Source: Viscum album
Lineage: Eukaryota; Streptophyta; Magnoliopsida; Santalales; Viscaceae
Direction: 5' to 3'
Length of the DNA: 64,000 nucleotides
NCBI GenBank assembly: GCA_963277665.1
Contig: CAUJRU010000140.1
Location: 806,001 to 870,000, forward strand
Shown here: positions 12,561-25,434 of the stretch, one piece after another
How the letters are laid out: the number at the start of each line of letters is the position of its first letter
Numbering within the stretch: the stretch's first letter is position 1
The notes under the pieces: model-generated
Told to the model about the DNA's origin: nothing
Databases searched by the model: none
What the model saw: the letters and a program-made list of their open reading frames with translations, nothing else
Position numbers and translations under genes: made by a program

Positions 12561-13080
12561 AAATACATTATAATATTTTCCCACTTCTATATAGGTTTAG
12601 AAAGAGGTTTCTTGACACACTTAGAATGTTTTCATTTATATTATTTATATGTGAATACTATGAATCTAGAAAAACAAGCCATAATTTTTTCCAACTTATG
12701 TTCCCATAGAAAATGTTCTATTATATACCTATATATCTTTTTTCTTCGTGGTTGTATAAGAAAATTTGTGTTATATTCAATATCTAGAAATTCACATATC
12801 AATAGTAATATGGATGGAACACATAAAAAGAGGAAAAAAATAAACACTCTATTTTTTTGGATAATGTATATCAATCTACCATCATTTACCTCTTTAATAA
12901 TCCTTTTTTAGTTCTCATAATCATATTGGGATTTATCTATCCTTTAAAGAAAGGAGGTTCTAGAAACTTCATAGATAATGTTTTACCCCCCTTTCCAAGA
13001 AATAACCATATAAATATTTAATCTATATATGTATAGGATCTTTTTAATATTATATATGGCCAAAAAACTATAGTTCATCA
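12561..13080 (-). pseudogene. Probable integrase zinc-binding region, too decayed to read
   Basis: This 0.5-kb stretch lies between the RNase H end (13085) and the integrase core, where the HHCC zinc-binding domain and its linker belong. The length is roughly right. I could not identify the His and Cys residues with confidence, so the call rests on position only. Confidence 0.4.
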
Positions 13081-13824
13081 TACTCAGTGCATCAATGACC
13101 TTGATTTATTTCCCATGGTGTTAGTGCATCTATAAATCATTTTCTTTGACGATTTGAAAAAAGTTTTTTCTATGTATTGATATATTTATTATATAATTCA
13201 TATTTCAGAGATATGGTGATAATATATATCCTGTATATTTTTCCATAGAGGTATTCTCTCCATATTTTTAATTAAAATTTTATAGATACTAAAAAAGTTT
13301 CGTTATTCAGATAGTTCTATTCACATATTTTCAATTTCTAGGATTCAAATTTGTCTACAATTTCAATATATATGAGGACACAACCAATCCCTTTGTTAAA
13401 TAATTAACTATATACTAAAAATCCATCCACAATAAATGATAATTTTAAAAAGGTTTCATTATCTAATCTACTCTTTATCTCTTCCAATTATTCTCCATAT
13501 TCCACTGACTATGTTTATTTCACCACATAACATATTAATGTTTTTATGGGGCTATACAACAAGTGAAATTTTTGGTCATACCACTAATAGTAACCTAATT
13601 TTCCCAGGATACTATAGTTCTATATTATGGTCCTCGATATAGGCCATCATTTGACTCCCTTTTTCATTGTGGTTTTAATAGATATTATATCCTTGTAGAC
13701 ATCATGGACAAGAAAAGAAGATTACATGAGCCAAAAGTCATAGTTACCATATTTCCCATATATTTATTTCTCCTTGAGAGATTATAGAATTATTTATGTT
13801 TGAATATTATTCTTTTTATATCCC
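13081..13824 (-). pseudogene. RT connection and RNase H remnant
   Basis: The minus strand at 13081-13131 reads HHGK, a stop, IKVIDALS, corresponding to 'yHPGKANvVADALSR' at the RNase H end. The stretch 13145-13290 aligns at DNA level with the segment coding 'W..YLyG....v.tDHksLqy.f.q..ln.RQ.rW'. The rest, up to the RT domain at 13825, has the right length (about 230 codons against the usual 260-270) but is only weakly readable. This domain would remove the RNA template during reverse transcription. Confidence 0.65.
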
Positions 13825-14320
13825 TTATAATATCATGATATTTCCAAATAATACCAGCATTATGTTGTCAAGATAAAATTTTAATACTCTATTCATTTGA
13901 TCCATAATGAAATAATTTTTTTTAAAAAATACAAATGTAATTACTATAAAAACAGAATTTCTATACCTTTTTTGAAAAACATCCATCGGTATATCATACT
14001 TTTTCACACATAGCTAATGATAACTAGAGAAAATATAAATCATTTAAAATTATTGGGATCATTTAATTTTATCAAATAAGTCATCACTAAGAGTCAAAAT
14101 ATTTATATTTTTTATAGTATTAGATTTTATCTATCTATAATAGATTTATAATATTATTAAGCAATCATTATTTTTATTGAATAAAATATTTCCCCTAGTG
14201 ATGTACTGGGATGCTTAAACCCCTTATCAATCAATTCATGTAGTTATTTATTCAACCCTAGAAACTCCACTGGTTCTAATCTATACGTTGTATTATATAT
14301 ATGTCTCACAAGAGGAACAC
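13825..14320 (-). pseudogene. Ty3/gypsy reverse transcriptase domain, catalytic site destroyed
   Basis: The upper part (about 14180-14320) reads YRLEPVEFLGLNK, a stop, LHELIDKGFKHPSTS, matching 'YRmaPvELkELK.QLqELlDKGFIRPS.Sp'. The middle (14010-14170) aligns at DNA level with 'KKKDGSmRmCIDYReLNk...FDQL.Ga..FSKIDLRSGYHQ'. The lower part (13825-14007) is open for 60 codons and contains YDIPMDVFQKRYRN and MDQMNRVLKFYLDN, matching 'DIpKTAFrTRYGhyEF' and 'MDlMNRVFreYLD'. The catalytic F-I-D-D is replaced by L-F-G-N, so both Asp residues are gone. This is the strongest protein match in the minus-strand array. Confidence 0.85.
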
Positions 14321-14482
14321 ATTCAATTAAGAACACCTATTCAAACACTGTTTGATGAAAAAAAAATTATTCTAGAAAATATCAATGAATTCATATACTG
14401 CAGTTATATATATTGTTATTAGAATATTTTCTTTATCTATATATCTCTCTTGATGTTCTATTTTTCTCAGAATTTCATCAAG

Positions 14483-17400
14483 GATAGCTACAGTGGGAGG
14501 AACTATAAATGAATTAGAAGATGATATAAGGACCGATACATAAAAATTAAATAATATTGAGTTATGTAATGATTTTTAATTTTCATCACATTGATTATAT
14601 TGTTAGTTTTATAGATTTTCATAATAATAAATAACTTATATATAAATAACCATAATAAAACAATATAGACACTTGGAAATAATATCCATTTTTCCCATAT
14701 TCGAAATCATTTTAAATAAATCATGACCACTTGTATAAAAAGTAATCATGACATTAAACATGTAATCTAAAAATACAAACTCATCCTTAAGTCTTGTGAA
14801 TCACATAAAAAAATGGGTTGATCATATGAAGATCCGAGAGGGATATAAAAAGAAGGAAACTGTTAGTCCATTGATAAACATTAAAACCCATGAAAACATT
14901 ATCCTAATGTAGTATGTCTCACCCTTAATAAGTAGTAAAAACCGTTACCTGAAAATGTGCACATATAATATCTTTTTAATCAAAATATTACCATAATACT
15001 CATATTAAGCATATAAAATACATAAATGTTACGTGCGATATTATTATACATAAATAGAATAGCCATGTGGTTGACTTCCATACATGTCACTCTTATAAAT
15101 GGAATAGCCATATGACTGATTTCCATACCCAATGAATTGGAGGTTATAATATTACCACCCATTCATGGTTTATCACATAACCACCCATAAAAGTTCAAAG
15201 TACCATTATATAATCATAACACATAAAATATTTCAATTTTCATGACTTCAATCACAAATATTCATTTGTAATAAAAAGAAATATTTTCAAGGTATTGAAC
15301 TAACCAATAAGTTTTCAGAAACATTTTCAATAAAAAAATACCCAAAAATTTTTATATTGGAATTATTTTTCTTTTTAAAACATTAGATATTGTAGTGTAA
15401 TCCAAATATCAAATAACGGACATGGAGACGATGAATTTGTTGTTTCCATAAACATTAAAAAGAACATTCCTTTTTTCATTTTTCAAAATATTTTCTATGA
15501 AACACGTAAATAAATTACTTTAGAATTATTTCAATGATATTAAAAATAAAAATAAAAATTAAATTAAAAACCTTTTATATTCATATTATAAATATATAAA
15601 ATAATATCAAGAATGTTGACATGGAGGACAATATTTTATTATTAAGTCTTTAAACATTCAAAGCATCCAATGCTAGTTTGAAAATTTATATAATAAGACA
15701 AATTAACATTTAAAAAAACATTATATAACCATATCATATATAAATTATGGATATAAACTATCGAAGGGGTTGTATATAAAACTTATAAAATAATAAAGGT
15801 GAACATCGTTATGAAATTCCTCAAGGAAATGAGATTGAGATGAAATCCCTTACCTTGAGTCTGATCCATAAATTATGTTATTTTTTATCATAAATAATAA
15901 AATTATGTTAATAAATTATTTATTGAGAACCATTTTAATTTTTATTATCCCATTTATATCAGTTATTATCATTTTATAATTATTACATAATTATTTAAGT
16001 TCATGTGAAATGTTTTGTCGATATTCGGTACATAAGTCCAAAATGAAATTAGTATGATGTCAATAGTAAAAGGTTTCATTAGTTCATTATCTAAAGAGTA
16101 ATATTCATGACATAATAATTACTTTTATAAAACAATTATACCTTTAAATAAATGTATTTATTTATGGTTACGAAAAATGAAAAATGTTATAATCATTAAG
16201 ATGGTAGGCCTTATGTTTGCGTGAGTTACGTTTCCATTTTTCAAGGATATTTATGGAAAGAATATATTTATTATTATATCCCCAAATAGTTTTCCTAATA
16301 TCATTAATAACATACTAAAAATTTAAATATACTTATATCTATTATGTACGTTCTGTAGGGATTAAAAATGATTCAAATCGCTTTGTGGATGTGATAGTTT
16401 ACATCTAATCATGAATAACATTATTACTTATATATACACAGAATGTAAGAACATAATTGATATATTATTATCTTATAATTATAAATATTTCATTAATATC
16501 ATATATAATCATTAATTCCAAGATTATCAATATTTTTTATATATGTTGATGGAAAATGTATTTTATTAGTTCATAGAGGTGGTAATTCACATATACACAC
16601 AAAAAATTAATTATTTTCCCATTTAATTAATGTGGAGATAGATTTGGGTTATTATATTAACATACTAATATCTCATTATTTTGATGATAAAAGGGTTTTT
16701 ATTTTATCATGGTGCAATATTATTTTTGTTTTTGGAAGACGAAATAAAATGTAAACACTTAATTAAAAACCATATCTTTGCTTCAAAAAACCTCATTTGA
16801 TTATCACCTTATCATATCTATGGATGGTGTTTTGAATAAAATAACTCCTCTATAATGTGTGTAGGTAATTTATAAAGAGTTTTAGGTAGGTATTGGACGC
16901 AAAATTTGTTTTTATGTATGATGAAATTATAATAAGTAGTTACCTTTTTTAATGGAGGGTAGAGGAAATCATAGAATGTTACAAATACTAAAATAATATA
17001 GATAAATTTTCTATTTCAAATGGACAAAAATTGAGTTATGTAGAATATAGAATGAGTATCTTCCTAAATAAATTCATCCATCAAAAATTTTATATGTTTT
17101 CATTATTTTTTTATAGCTTTTATTTTTATAACCTTTATTTTACCCTTTTAACTCTTATTTTGTTATTATGAAATTTACACATTAAGGGTTAATATAATTT
17201 TTATAACATTCCAAATGACCACTAAATGAGTAATTTATTCCATTTTATGACATATATCATGTATTTGGATGAATGTAACATTTTTTTTGATTTTGTATAT
17301 AAATCAATAGAATATTATTTATTTTAAAATATCATGTATGTAAATTTTTGAAATATTCATTATTTGACTTTTTAACAATATAATAATGACTTTAGATCAA

Positions 17401-18893
17401 TGAAAATACAATACTAACTCATACATAGCATGTTTTAGGAATCCATTAATTTTTTTATGAACTAAATTATATGATATTTTATTTAAATTAACATATTTAA
17501 TGTCATTTATTTGATTCATCTATTAATGAAGCAATTACTACATCATCATTATTTCTCCATTTAATTTAATTATATATTTCCAAAAAATTATAAATAAATT
17601 ATCATGATTCAATTGACAATGTTATATTTATAAATTATATTTTTCATAAAAAATAACCCTAATATAATTTTATTTTAAAAATATTTTATGTGATAAAAAA
17701 TGTGTGTGGAAAAATAGACTTTTCATTGAATATAATACTATAAATTTCTAAAATTCATCCAATTTTTGATCAGATATCAAAAAAAATAACCCAATAGTGA
17801 TTTTGGTCGAAAATAAGTAATCCAATGACATTTTTACAAGTGTTAGTGCAATGTTCTTATATTTTACAACTTTATTTTTACCCTTAATTACCTGATTTAT
17901 CCTTAACCATTTTAATAGAAATAATTAAAAATGTTACTATAAATATTCATAGAAATTTAAATGGAAATATTTAGTAAAATATGAATTCATTATTCATAAT
18001 ATAGAATCAATTTTTCACAATTAAAAACTCAAAAGTTGCTAAAATTAATTTAAAAGCAATCCTTTTTACGACTCCAGAAAACATGATTTTAATGTAAAAA
18101 CATTCAACAAATCATGTTGTTTATTATCCAATTTCAATTTTAAATTGATTCAAATGACCTAAATTATAATGAATGTTAAAAAAATTATTTATTTATTCTT
18201 GAAATAATTAAAATATATAATTTAACCTTATAAATAGATTTGATTGAAAAGATGTTTTCTATGAAAATGATGTATTTTTTACAATTCAACAAAAAATGAT
18301 TCTAACCAGATATAATATCCTAAATTTATCCAATGTAAATTTTGATATTCCAATTTATAGTATAATTTTATTTCATTCAATAAGAATTAATTATGGGTTC
18401 AAAAACTAGATTTAATATATGTTCACCATCAAAAGGTGGATAATATGCCATTCTAAAAATATAATTATTTTATCTATAAAAATGGATTTGGTATTATATA
18501 ATATCTTCAAGAAACATAAGAGTAATATTAAACATGATATTCAATTTTTTATATATTAATATCATTAATGTAACTCAATATGAGTGATTTGATTATTTTA
18601 TAAAAACTTTTCTTCGTACTAAAATAGTTTTTCAGAAACACCAATCAATTTATATTAAAAATTTCTTCCATTATATTTATAAATAATTGGTCACAAAATA
18701 ATTAATTATCTATACATTTTTAAACCTTGTTTTTTTTAAATTCACTAAATCCCTTTCATTCTCTCCATTCAAGCGACTATGTTATAATGGTAACATTTAA
18801 ATTAAAATATTTAATTGTTCATTTAAACGTGATAGGGAATATCATATATGCTATCAAACATTGTGTTTCTTTGTAAAAACTAGGGATGTTACA
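14483..18893 (-). mobile_element. LTR A, minus orientation, about 4.4 kb
   Basis: The minus strand starts TGTAACATCCCTA at 18893, right after a polypurine tract, and ends near 14483 next to a primer-site-like CCTTGATGAAATT. From about 14550 to 18893 it is alignable with LTR B (20325-23803). In the block 15051-15101 against 20718-20768 I count 9 mismatches in 51 bases, 7 of them transitions. The offset falls from about 5.78 kb at the low end to 4.9 kb at the high end, because A has about 0.8 kb (roughly 16050-16840, holding the triplicated block) that B lacks. Confidence 0.7.
16195..16610. repeat. Triplicated ~188-bp block in LTR A
   Basis: Degenerate copies with cores near 16203 (ATGGTAGGCC), 16388 (GTGATAGTTTACATC) and 16577 (AGGTGGTAATTCACATATAC). 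They correspond to the triplets in LTRs E, C and D. This copy is the most altered of the four. Confidence 0.5.
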
Positions 18894-18940
18894 TTAACCC
18901 CCCATTAATAAATTATTTCATCACAATTAGAACTCAGAAT
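18894..18940 (-). other. Polypurine tract and pol end next to LTR A
   Basis: The minus strand reads AATTGTGATGAAATAATTTA then TTAATGGGGGGTTAA, then TGTAACATCCC. This is the same pol end, G-run, LTR start order as at 11152 and matches the usual Tekay/Del junction. Confidence 0.7.
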
Positions 18941-20124
18941 GTAAAACTAGGTGTTTTAATTTTCAAAATACCTTTGTTAAAATCCCTCATTAGAAAATGT
19001 TTAATGAATCTTTCATGTCAAAATAAAGAAATAAAAGTATGAAGGCCACCAGATATAACACATAATATGTTTCAATGTATGAAAAAATTATGTGGAACTG
19101 AAAAAACCATCATGGTCTGAAGAAAGGTGACAAAGAACATTGTCAGGTGAATTTTAACAATCACAAAATATTAAATCTATGATGGGTTAAAAGGTTATTG
19201 ATAACGCAGTATGAAAATTAAAGTAAATAATATTATTTATTAAATATAAATTTTGTAGATTTTTGGTATTATTCAAAAAATTGGTATAAGTACATTAGGA
19301 TACATACATAGAAGAAATTTAGAGTTTCATCCATTAATGTAATGTTTTTACTTCAATTGTTAATTTATACCTCTCATTTATATCCAATCCCATAATTACT
19401 GCATATTTTTAATTCATGAAGTCTTCATATATCGTGAAATTTGACATTTCATCTATATATTATTTATGAAAACTATTCCAAGATGAAATAATGTTGTACC
19501 ATGATCATGATATCCACCTAGTTTAATCATCACTTTTTCATGTTGATATAAGGTCCAAACATTAAAATAATTTTTAGAAATTTTGCAATGACATGTGCTT
19601 CCACTATCCATAAACACATTCAAAGATATTATTCGTATGGGTCTTCATAGAGAAATTGTTTTATAAAATTATTTTTTATAACAAATAATTACAATAATAT
19701 GACAAATCATTATATTTATAAATCATTTGGATCATTTATGTTTTGAAACACTCTATCAAGGGTAATTTTAATATTCCGTACATATATACTAAAAGAATAT
19801 ATTATAAAACCAAATATAAGTATTATGTGTAAGGGTATCCTTCTTTAGAATCTTTTTTAGAATTATAATACAAATCAAATTGTTGTGATAAGGTAAAATA
19901 TTTAAAAATTCGTTGATATTATTTACCATTTTTTGAAAATATGCGAATATTGAAGAAATATTATTTGATTAAAAACAACCCTAGAACAATGGTGGTATCA
20001 ATTAATAGAGAAGGTGTTTGAAATTTCACACAACTTTTTTTAGAATATTTATATGTTTGAAAATGATTTAGAATCATTATGGCATGACATTTCAATAATT
20101 ATTACAGGTATGTTATCCTGAAGA
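18941..20124 (-). other. Short internal segment between LTRs A and B
   Basis: About 1.2 kb lies between a pol end or polypurine tract (18894) and the LTR B border, far too short for gag plus pol. Near 19060-19110 the minus strand reads SST, stop, FFHTLKHIM, which could be the 'LssVHnvFHVSmLrk' part of the integrase C-terminus, one residue short. Nothing else is readable. The segment is either an internally deleted element or a non-autonomous one. Confidence 0.4.
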
Positions 20125-23100
20125 GATGATAATTTTGTTTGAGATCATCCTCCATCCATTTGTAACCGACATTACCTGATCTATAAAGGTTATATAACAT
20201 GGATTTAACTTAAATAATATACATATAAAATTTAACAATGTCTAACCTAAATTCCTAATACCGATATTTGTCTAAAAATATAATTTGATACTAACTATAA
20301 GGACCCTTAGTTAATCATTATAGAATATTGAGTTATGTCAAGAATATTACACTCTTTCATATTGAGAATCTTATTTGGTTTATAGATTATTACAATCAAT
20401 CATTCATACCTAAAAAAATAACAAAATAAATAGGGAAATTTCCAATATTTTCCATTTTACCATAATCTAAAACAATTATAATAAAGAAAGAGCACTATTA
20501 TGAAAACCCTTCATAAAATTCAACATGACATTTCCAAATCCTTAATCATCCTTATGCCCTATGAACAACATTAAAAATCATTGGATAAGAAGAAATATCT
20601 CAATAAGTGATATAAAAGAAATGAATCCATTAGTCCACTGATAAACATTAAATCGAATGAGAAGTTTATCATAAAGTAATAATTTTCACCATTAATAAGT
20701 ATTAAATACTTTATACATAAATGGAATAGCCACATGGTCAATATTCATACATGTCACTCTTAGAAATGAAAAATCATTATGGCCTACTACCATACCCAAT
20801 GAATTAGATGTTATATTATAACCTGTATTCCTTTGTTTATATCAAAAACACCCATAAATGGTTTATCACGTAACCACATAGTAAATATCTAAGTACCAGT
20901 ATATAATCCTAACCCATAAAATATTTCAATTATCATTATTTCACTCCCAAGTGTCCATTTTCAATCACAGGAAATAATTTAAATGTATTGAAAAAACCAA
21001 TACATTTTTCAATAACATTTTCAAAACCAAAATACCAAAAAATAAAATAAGGGTTAATTATTTCTTTTTAATACCTTATGCCATAAAGAGGAATGAAAAT
21101 ATCAAATAGCGGTCATGGTGATTATGATGTTTATGTCATCATAAACATTAAAAAGTATATTCATTTTGTTATTTGTGAAAAAATTCTATATGAAAAAAAT
21201 AAATATATTTATTTTTAAATCCATTGAATGAAAATAAAAATTGAATAAATTTTACTTTAAAATCAATTTATATTCATATAAAAAATATGTAAAATAATAT
21301 CATGAATATTGAAAAGTGGAAAATGATTCGATAATTATATCATTAAACAATCAATGAGTCCCACACCCCTTTGAACATTTAAATCCATATATACATGAAC
21401 ATTTTAAAGAAAAATTAGTTACATGATCGTAGATAAAATATTGATATGAAATATAAAAGTGATAGTATAAACACCTACGAAAAGAATAATAGTGCATATC
21501 ATAAAAAATGTTTCAATGAAAAATGATTGAGATGAAATCCGTTACCTTGAGTTTGATTCATCATGTATGTTCTTTAACATCCTGAATAATAACGTCATGT
21601 TAATTATATAAATTCCTAATACAAAATTTAATTTTTACTCTTCCTTTTATATCACTTATTATAATGTTATAAAAATGATACATCTTCCATAGATGATCTC
21701 CATCGATTAACTCATTAAAACCTCTAACGAGTGTGTCCTACCAAAAATAAGGCTTCTAGAATGTGGTTTTGGATTAAATTAAATTATTTGGATAGATATA
21801 TTGCAAAACAATTTTTTTATCTGAGAATAAATGAAAAAAAGTAGGTCCATTTTATATGATAGGGGAGGGGTACTCTAGGAGATCGTCAAAGTATTAAACT
21901 AATATAAATTTATTTTTTATTCTAAATGGATCCTAATTGATTTATATAGAATATATGATGTGTATAGGCCTCAATTAATTAACCAAATAAAAATTATCAA
22001 TGTTTATATAATTATTTTAATATTTTAATTTTTTAACCATTATTTTACCCATTTAACTCTAACCATGAAATCATGTAATTTAGAATTTGAGGATTGATAT
22101 AATTACTATAACAGACCAACTGCCTAATAAATGAGTCATTAATTACAATTTAGGACATATAGAAATTAATTTTAAGATGTATATATATATATATTTTTAA
22201 ATTTTTTTTATCATTTAATATAATATTATTTATTTTAAAATATCATAAATTATAATTTTTGACACCATTAATTATTCTTCATTTTGAAAATATCATAAAG
22301 ACCGGATATCATCGAAAAAAATGTATTGTATAATCTTTAAAATAATATATTCATCCATAATATTCATGTATGACATAATTTATACCAAATTATATTTATT
22401 TTTATTTTTTAAATATCATATATTTCATTCATATATTATTGAACCAATTATTGCAGCTTCATTATGTCACCATTTAACTTAATAATTCATCTCCTAGAAA
22501 TTATAAATAAATAACCATGATTTAGTTACACATTAAAATTTCTAGAAAAAATTTATAGTCAAACAAACAATTACATGAACCCATATTAAAAATATTATAC
22601 TAGTTAAATATACAATTGTTTCAAAAATGAATTTTCATTGAATAAAATAAAATATATCTCTAAAAGTCATCCAAGTGGCTCAAGAGATAAAAAAAATTGG
22701 CCCAATAATTATTATGGTCGAAAAAAACTCATCCAAATAATTTTGGATCAGTGTTAGTGTACTTTTATGTTATTATCGAATATTATTTTTAGGCTTAATG
22801 ACCTGATTCACCCTTCACCATTGTAATAAAAATAATTATTAATGTTATTATTCATATTTTACAAATATAAAATGAACATATTTACTGAATTTTGTCCTTA
22901 ATATTCCAAATATGTTCTCAAATTTGTAATTATTAAATTAAATAAGGGGCTAAAATAAATTTAAAATTAATCTCATCCACACATTGATAAAATGTGTTTT
23001 TAAAATAATAATGTTCGAAAGTTCACAATGTTTATGTATACAATTTCAATGTAAAATTGATTCCAATGACCATAATTGGAATAACTATTAAATAGTTTAT

Positions 23101-23803
23101 TTATTTATTATTTAAATATATTCAAATATATAAATTTTTCATTTAAATAAATTTTACAAAAAATTTTCCATTAAGATGCATTTTTTTCATAATTTATCAA
23201 AAAATGATTTTTCATAGAAAAATATCAAAATGTAAACAAAAGTAAATTTTTATACTCCTATTTTAATTAATAAGTATATTTTTTCATATGAAATTAAAAA
23301 ATGTCTCAAAAAACTATATTTCAGACTATTGTACCATCAAACATAGTAAAATATGCATTTTTAGAATAAGGATTCTTTTATCCGTAATATTGGATTTTTT
23401 ATATATTTTATCTAGAAAATACATAAAAATATTTTTAATAATTAGATTTAATATATATTTATCTATATATCTATATATATTAACATTATCTACTAATAGT
23501 GATTTGATTATATTAAAAACATGCTTGTTCTCACTAAAAAAGTTTTTATGGAAAAAATTTGTTTTATTTTAAAAAGTGTATTATTTTTTTATAATTAATT
23601 TTTCACCAAACAAATTAATAATATATATATATATGTAAAAAATATCTTAAAAATTAAGTAAATGGTGTTCATTCCCCCATTATAATAATTTTATTTTAAC
23701 TATAACCTTTAAATAATAATATTAAATGTTTCATTTAAACATGACATGTAGTATTATTTACGCTATTGAACAAAACGTTCTTTTTAAAATATGCGGGACA
23801 TTA
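20125..23803 (-). mobile_element. LTR B, minus orientation, about 3.7 kb
   Basis: Alignable with LTR A over most of its length. Shared landmarks include TGAAATCC.TTACCTTGAGT (15841 against 21533), the ACATGTCACTCTTA block (15080 against 20747) and the CATTTAAAC.TGA run just before the LTR start (18820 against 23735). The low border is uncertain: candidates are near 20125 and near 20265, where the minus strand CGGTATTAGGAATTTAGG resembles an altered initiator-Met primer site. It lacks the triplicated block present in A. Confidence 0.65.
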
Positions 23804-25065
23804 AAAATTAGGTCTCTCCTTTGAAAACTTGTTATTATATCACCCCTTCACAAATTGTAATTTTTCTCATGTTTCAATTTCTATAACATGGAATATATAT
23901 AATCAGTCCAAGATATTGAATTTTAATACCCAATTTCTATAATATATTCACGAGTCTTCCCTTGAAATGATGAGGGGTTTTCAGAGATCATATTCAATAA
24001 AAATCAGTTTCACTTAATTTACTCCCAATGGTTCCAAAAAATACCATCACTAACATCCCTAACCCCAAAAACCCAGACCTTGTATATATATTATATTATT
24101 ATCAAAAATTTAAACATTCATGAAGTATCAAATAGTTTAGTATTTATATAATACGAGATACAATGATACAATAAATTTCATTACATAATATAAAACCTCA
24201 TATTTTTTTGCATATTATATTACATTCTATAATTACAATGAAAATTTTACATAATTCTTTACTAGGTTTCTTAGGGAAGGGTAAAAAATAAGGGTGAGCT
24301 ATGAATTCCAGCATAGAGTAGCATAAAATTTAAGATTACATAAAATAAACATGGAATGACTGATTTAGAAAGAATAAAGAAACAAAATGAATACATAATG
24401 AACTGATAGAAGGTTATTCTATATTCCTAACATTAAATGTAAACATGGATAATAGTAATAATATATTTCATAAATATGGATTGAAAAATACTAAACATAC
24501 TAAATATTAATTCAAGGACATGTATAAAGAATCCTTTCCCTAATAAGAATAGGTATAAAGGAAAACAAACCAATCTTGACCTAGTAGACCAATAAATTAA
24601 TTGAGGGGTTATACAATTCTAGGCCCCACCCATCACCTGGTTAAGTCCAATGTATTCACCATTAGATTCATGAGTACATTTATCACCATTACCTAAGGAG
24701 ACTGTAATATAATAAAACTTTTCAATACAAATAGTGAGTAATATGGAAATCAAATACCTCCAAATTTAGTAAGATAATGTGTATTTATTGAAGAAGATAC
24801 CTTAATAAACATAAAAGTCATGGGGTATCAATGTAACATGATGTACACTCATTAATGAAATATAGTGGTGAGGTTACATTAATGTTTTAAGTAATATATG
24901 CAAAATCGTAATTGTATTCAATAGTTTTTATTCTTAAGAGACTAATGATAATGTAAGGAAAACCTTTAATCAAGGGTTTTAAAATAATTATTATACTCAG
25001 AAAAATATCCTCCCAGAGTGTCTCATCTGGTGTTTAGTATTAGGCCCAATAATTTTTCATTAAAC
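23804..25065 (-). other. Short internal segment between LTRs B and C
   Basis: The segment is about 1.26 kb. It starts with a purine-rich stretch on the minus strand and a chromodomain-like tail (separate entry) and ends at the LTR C border. The part from 24050 to 25065 has no readable motif. The LTR C side carries TTTAATGAAAAATT on the minus strand, a possible altered version of the primer-site sequence seen beside LTRs D and E. Confidence 0.35.
23840..24048 (-). pseudogene. Chromodomain tail and pol end beside LTR B
   Basis: The minus strand at 23960-24045 reads GIFWNHWE with three closely spaced stops and then FLLNMISENPSSF. Its spacing equals the family pattern 'vlWrNHsvEEATWEleedMrrkYPhLF' residue for residue after NH. 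Below it, GAAATTGAAACATGAGAAAA and GTGAAGGGGTGA resemble the pol end and polypurine tract. The match is short, so confidence is moderate. Confidence 0.45.
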
Positions 25066-25434
25066 TGATGATCGAGTCAATTCAGAAAAAAACATTTTTG
25101 ACTTTAGTAATCCTGTGTAAAATTTTCTTATATCCCTATCTGAATTTTAGTATCTAGATAGGGATTCATTTTATATGAAATGACACATAGTTGTAGTTCA
25201 CCAAAACATTGGATGAGTTTTACACCCTAGAAAAGGAAACACATGAATAAAAAGAATAAGAAAGATATATAAAATATTGAATTTTAAATCCCCTAAATTA
25301 CATTATTTATTTTCGAGAAATTCATTAATGGAAATTTATATACTAAAATAACGTTGAATATAACTTGATTCCCAATGAATGAACATTGAGATTGAAGGCC
25401 CCAACCTATTTCTTGGGAGAAACTCAATGATATC

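Larger units (their letters stand above)
11152..14482 (-). mobile_element. Internal region of a Ty3/gypsy element: RT, RNase H, integrase, chromodomain
   Basis: Reading the minus strand from 14330 down to 11150 gives the normal chromovirus order: RT, RNase H, integrase core, integrase GPY/F module, chromodomain tail, polypurine tract. Spacing is close to that of an intact pol. There is no room for gag or protease between RT and the LTR A border near 14483, so the 5' part of the internal region is missing. LTR F lies downstream and LTR A upstream, both in the same orientation. Every domain is interrupted by stops and small indels. Confidence 0.75.

Noticed and set aside
12546..12911. A 121-codon + strand open frame.
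   Set aside because: The region is minus-strand integrase territory; the peptide is low-complexity, rich in Ile, Phe and Lys, with no family resemblance.
13480..13660. A minus-strand reading with GMTKNF and two Cys looked like the integrase zinc-binding domain.
   Set aside because: RNase H motifs (HHGK..DALS at 13081-13131 and the tDHk-type segment at 13145-13290) lie downstream of it, so this place belongs to RT connection/RNase H; the resemblance is chance.
24280..24320. AAGGGTGAGCTATGAATTCCAGCA resembles the TGAGCT/AGCTCACCC signature of the LTRs.
   Set aside because: It lies outside the LTR C border and the surrounding 500 bp do not align with the LTR copies; left as coincidence or rearranged debris.
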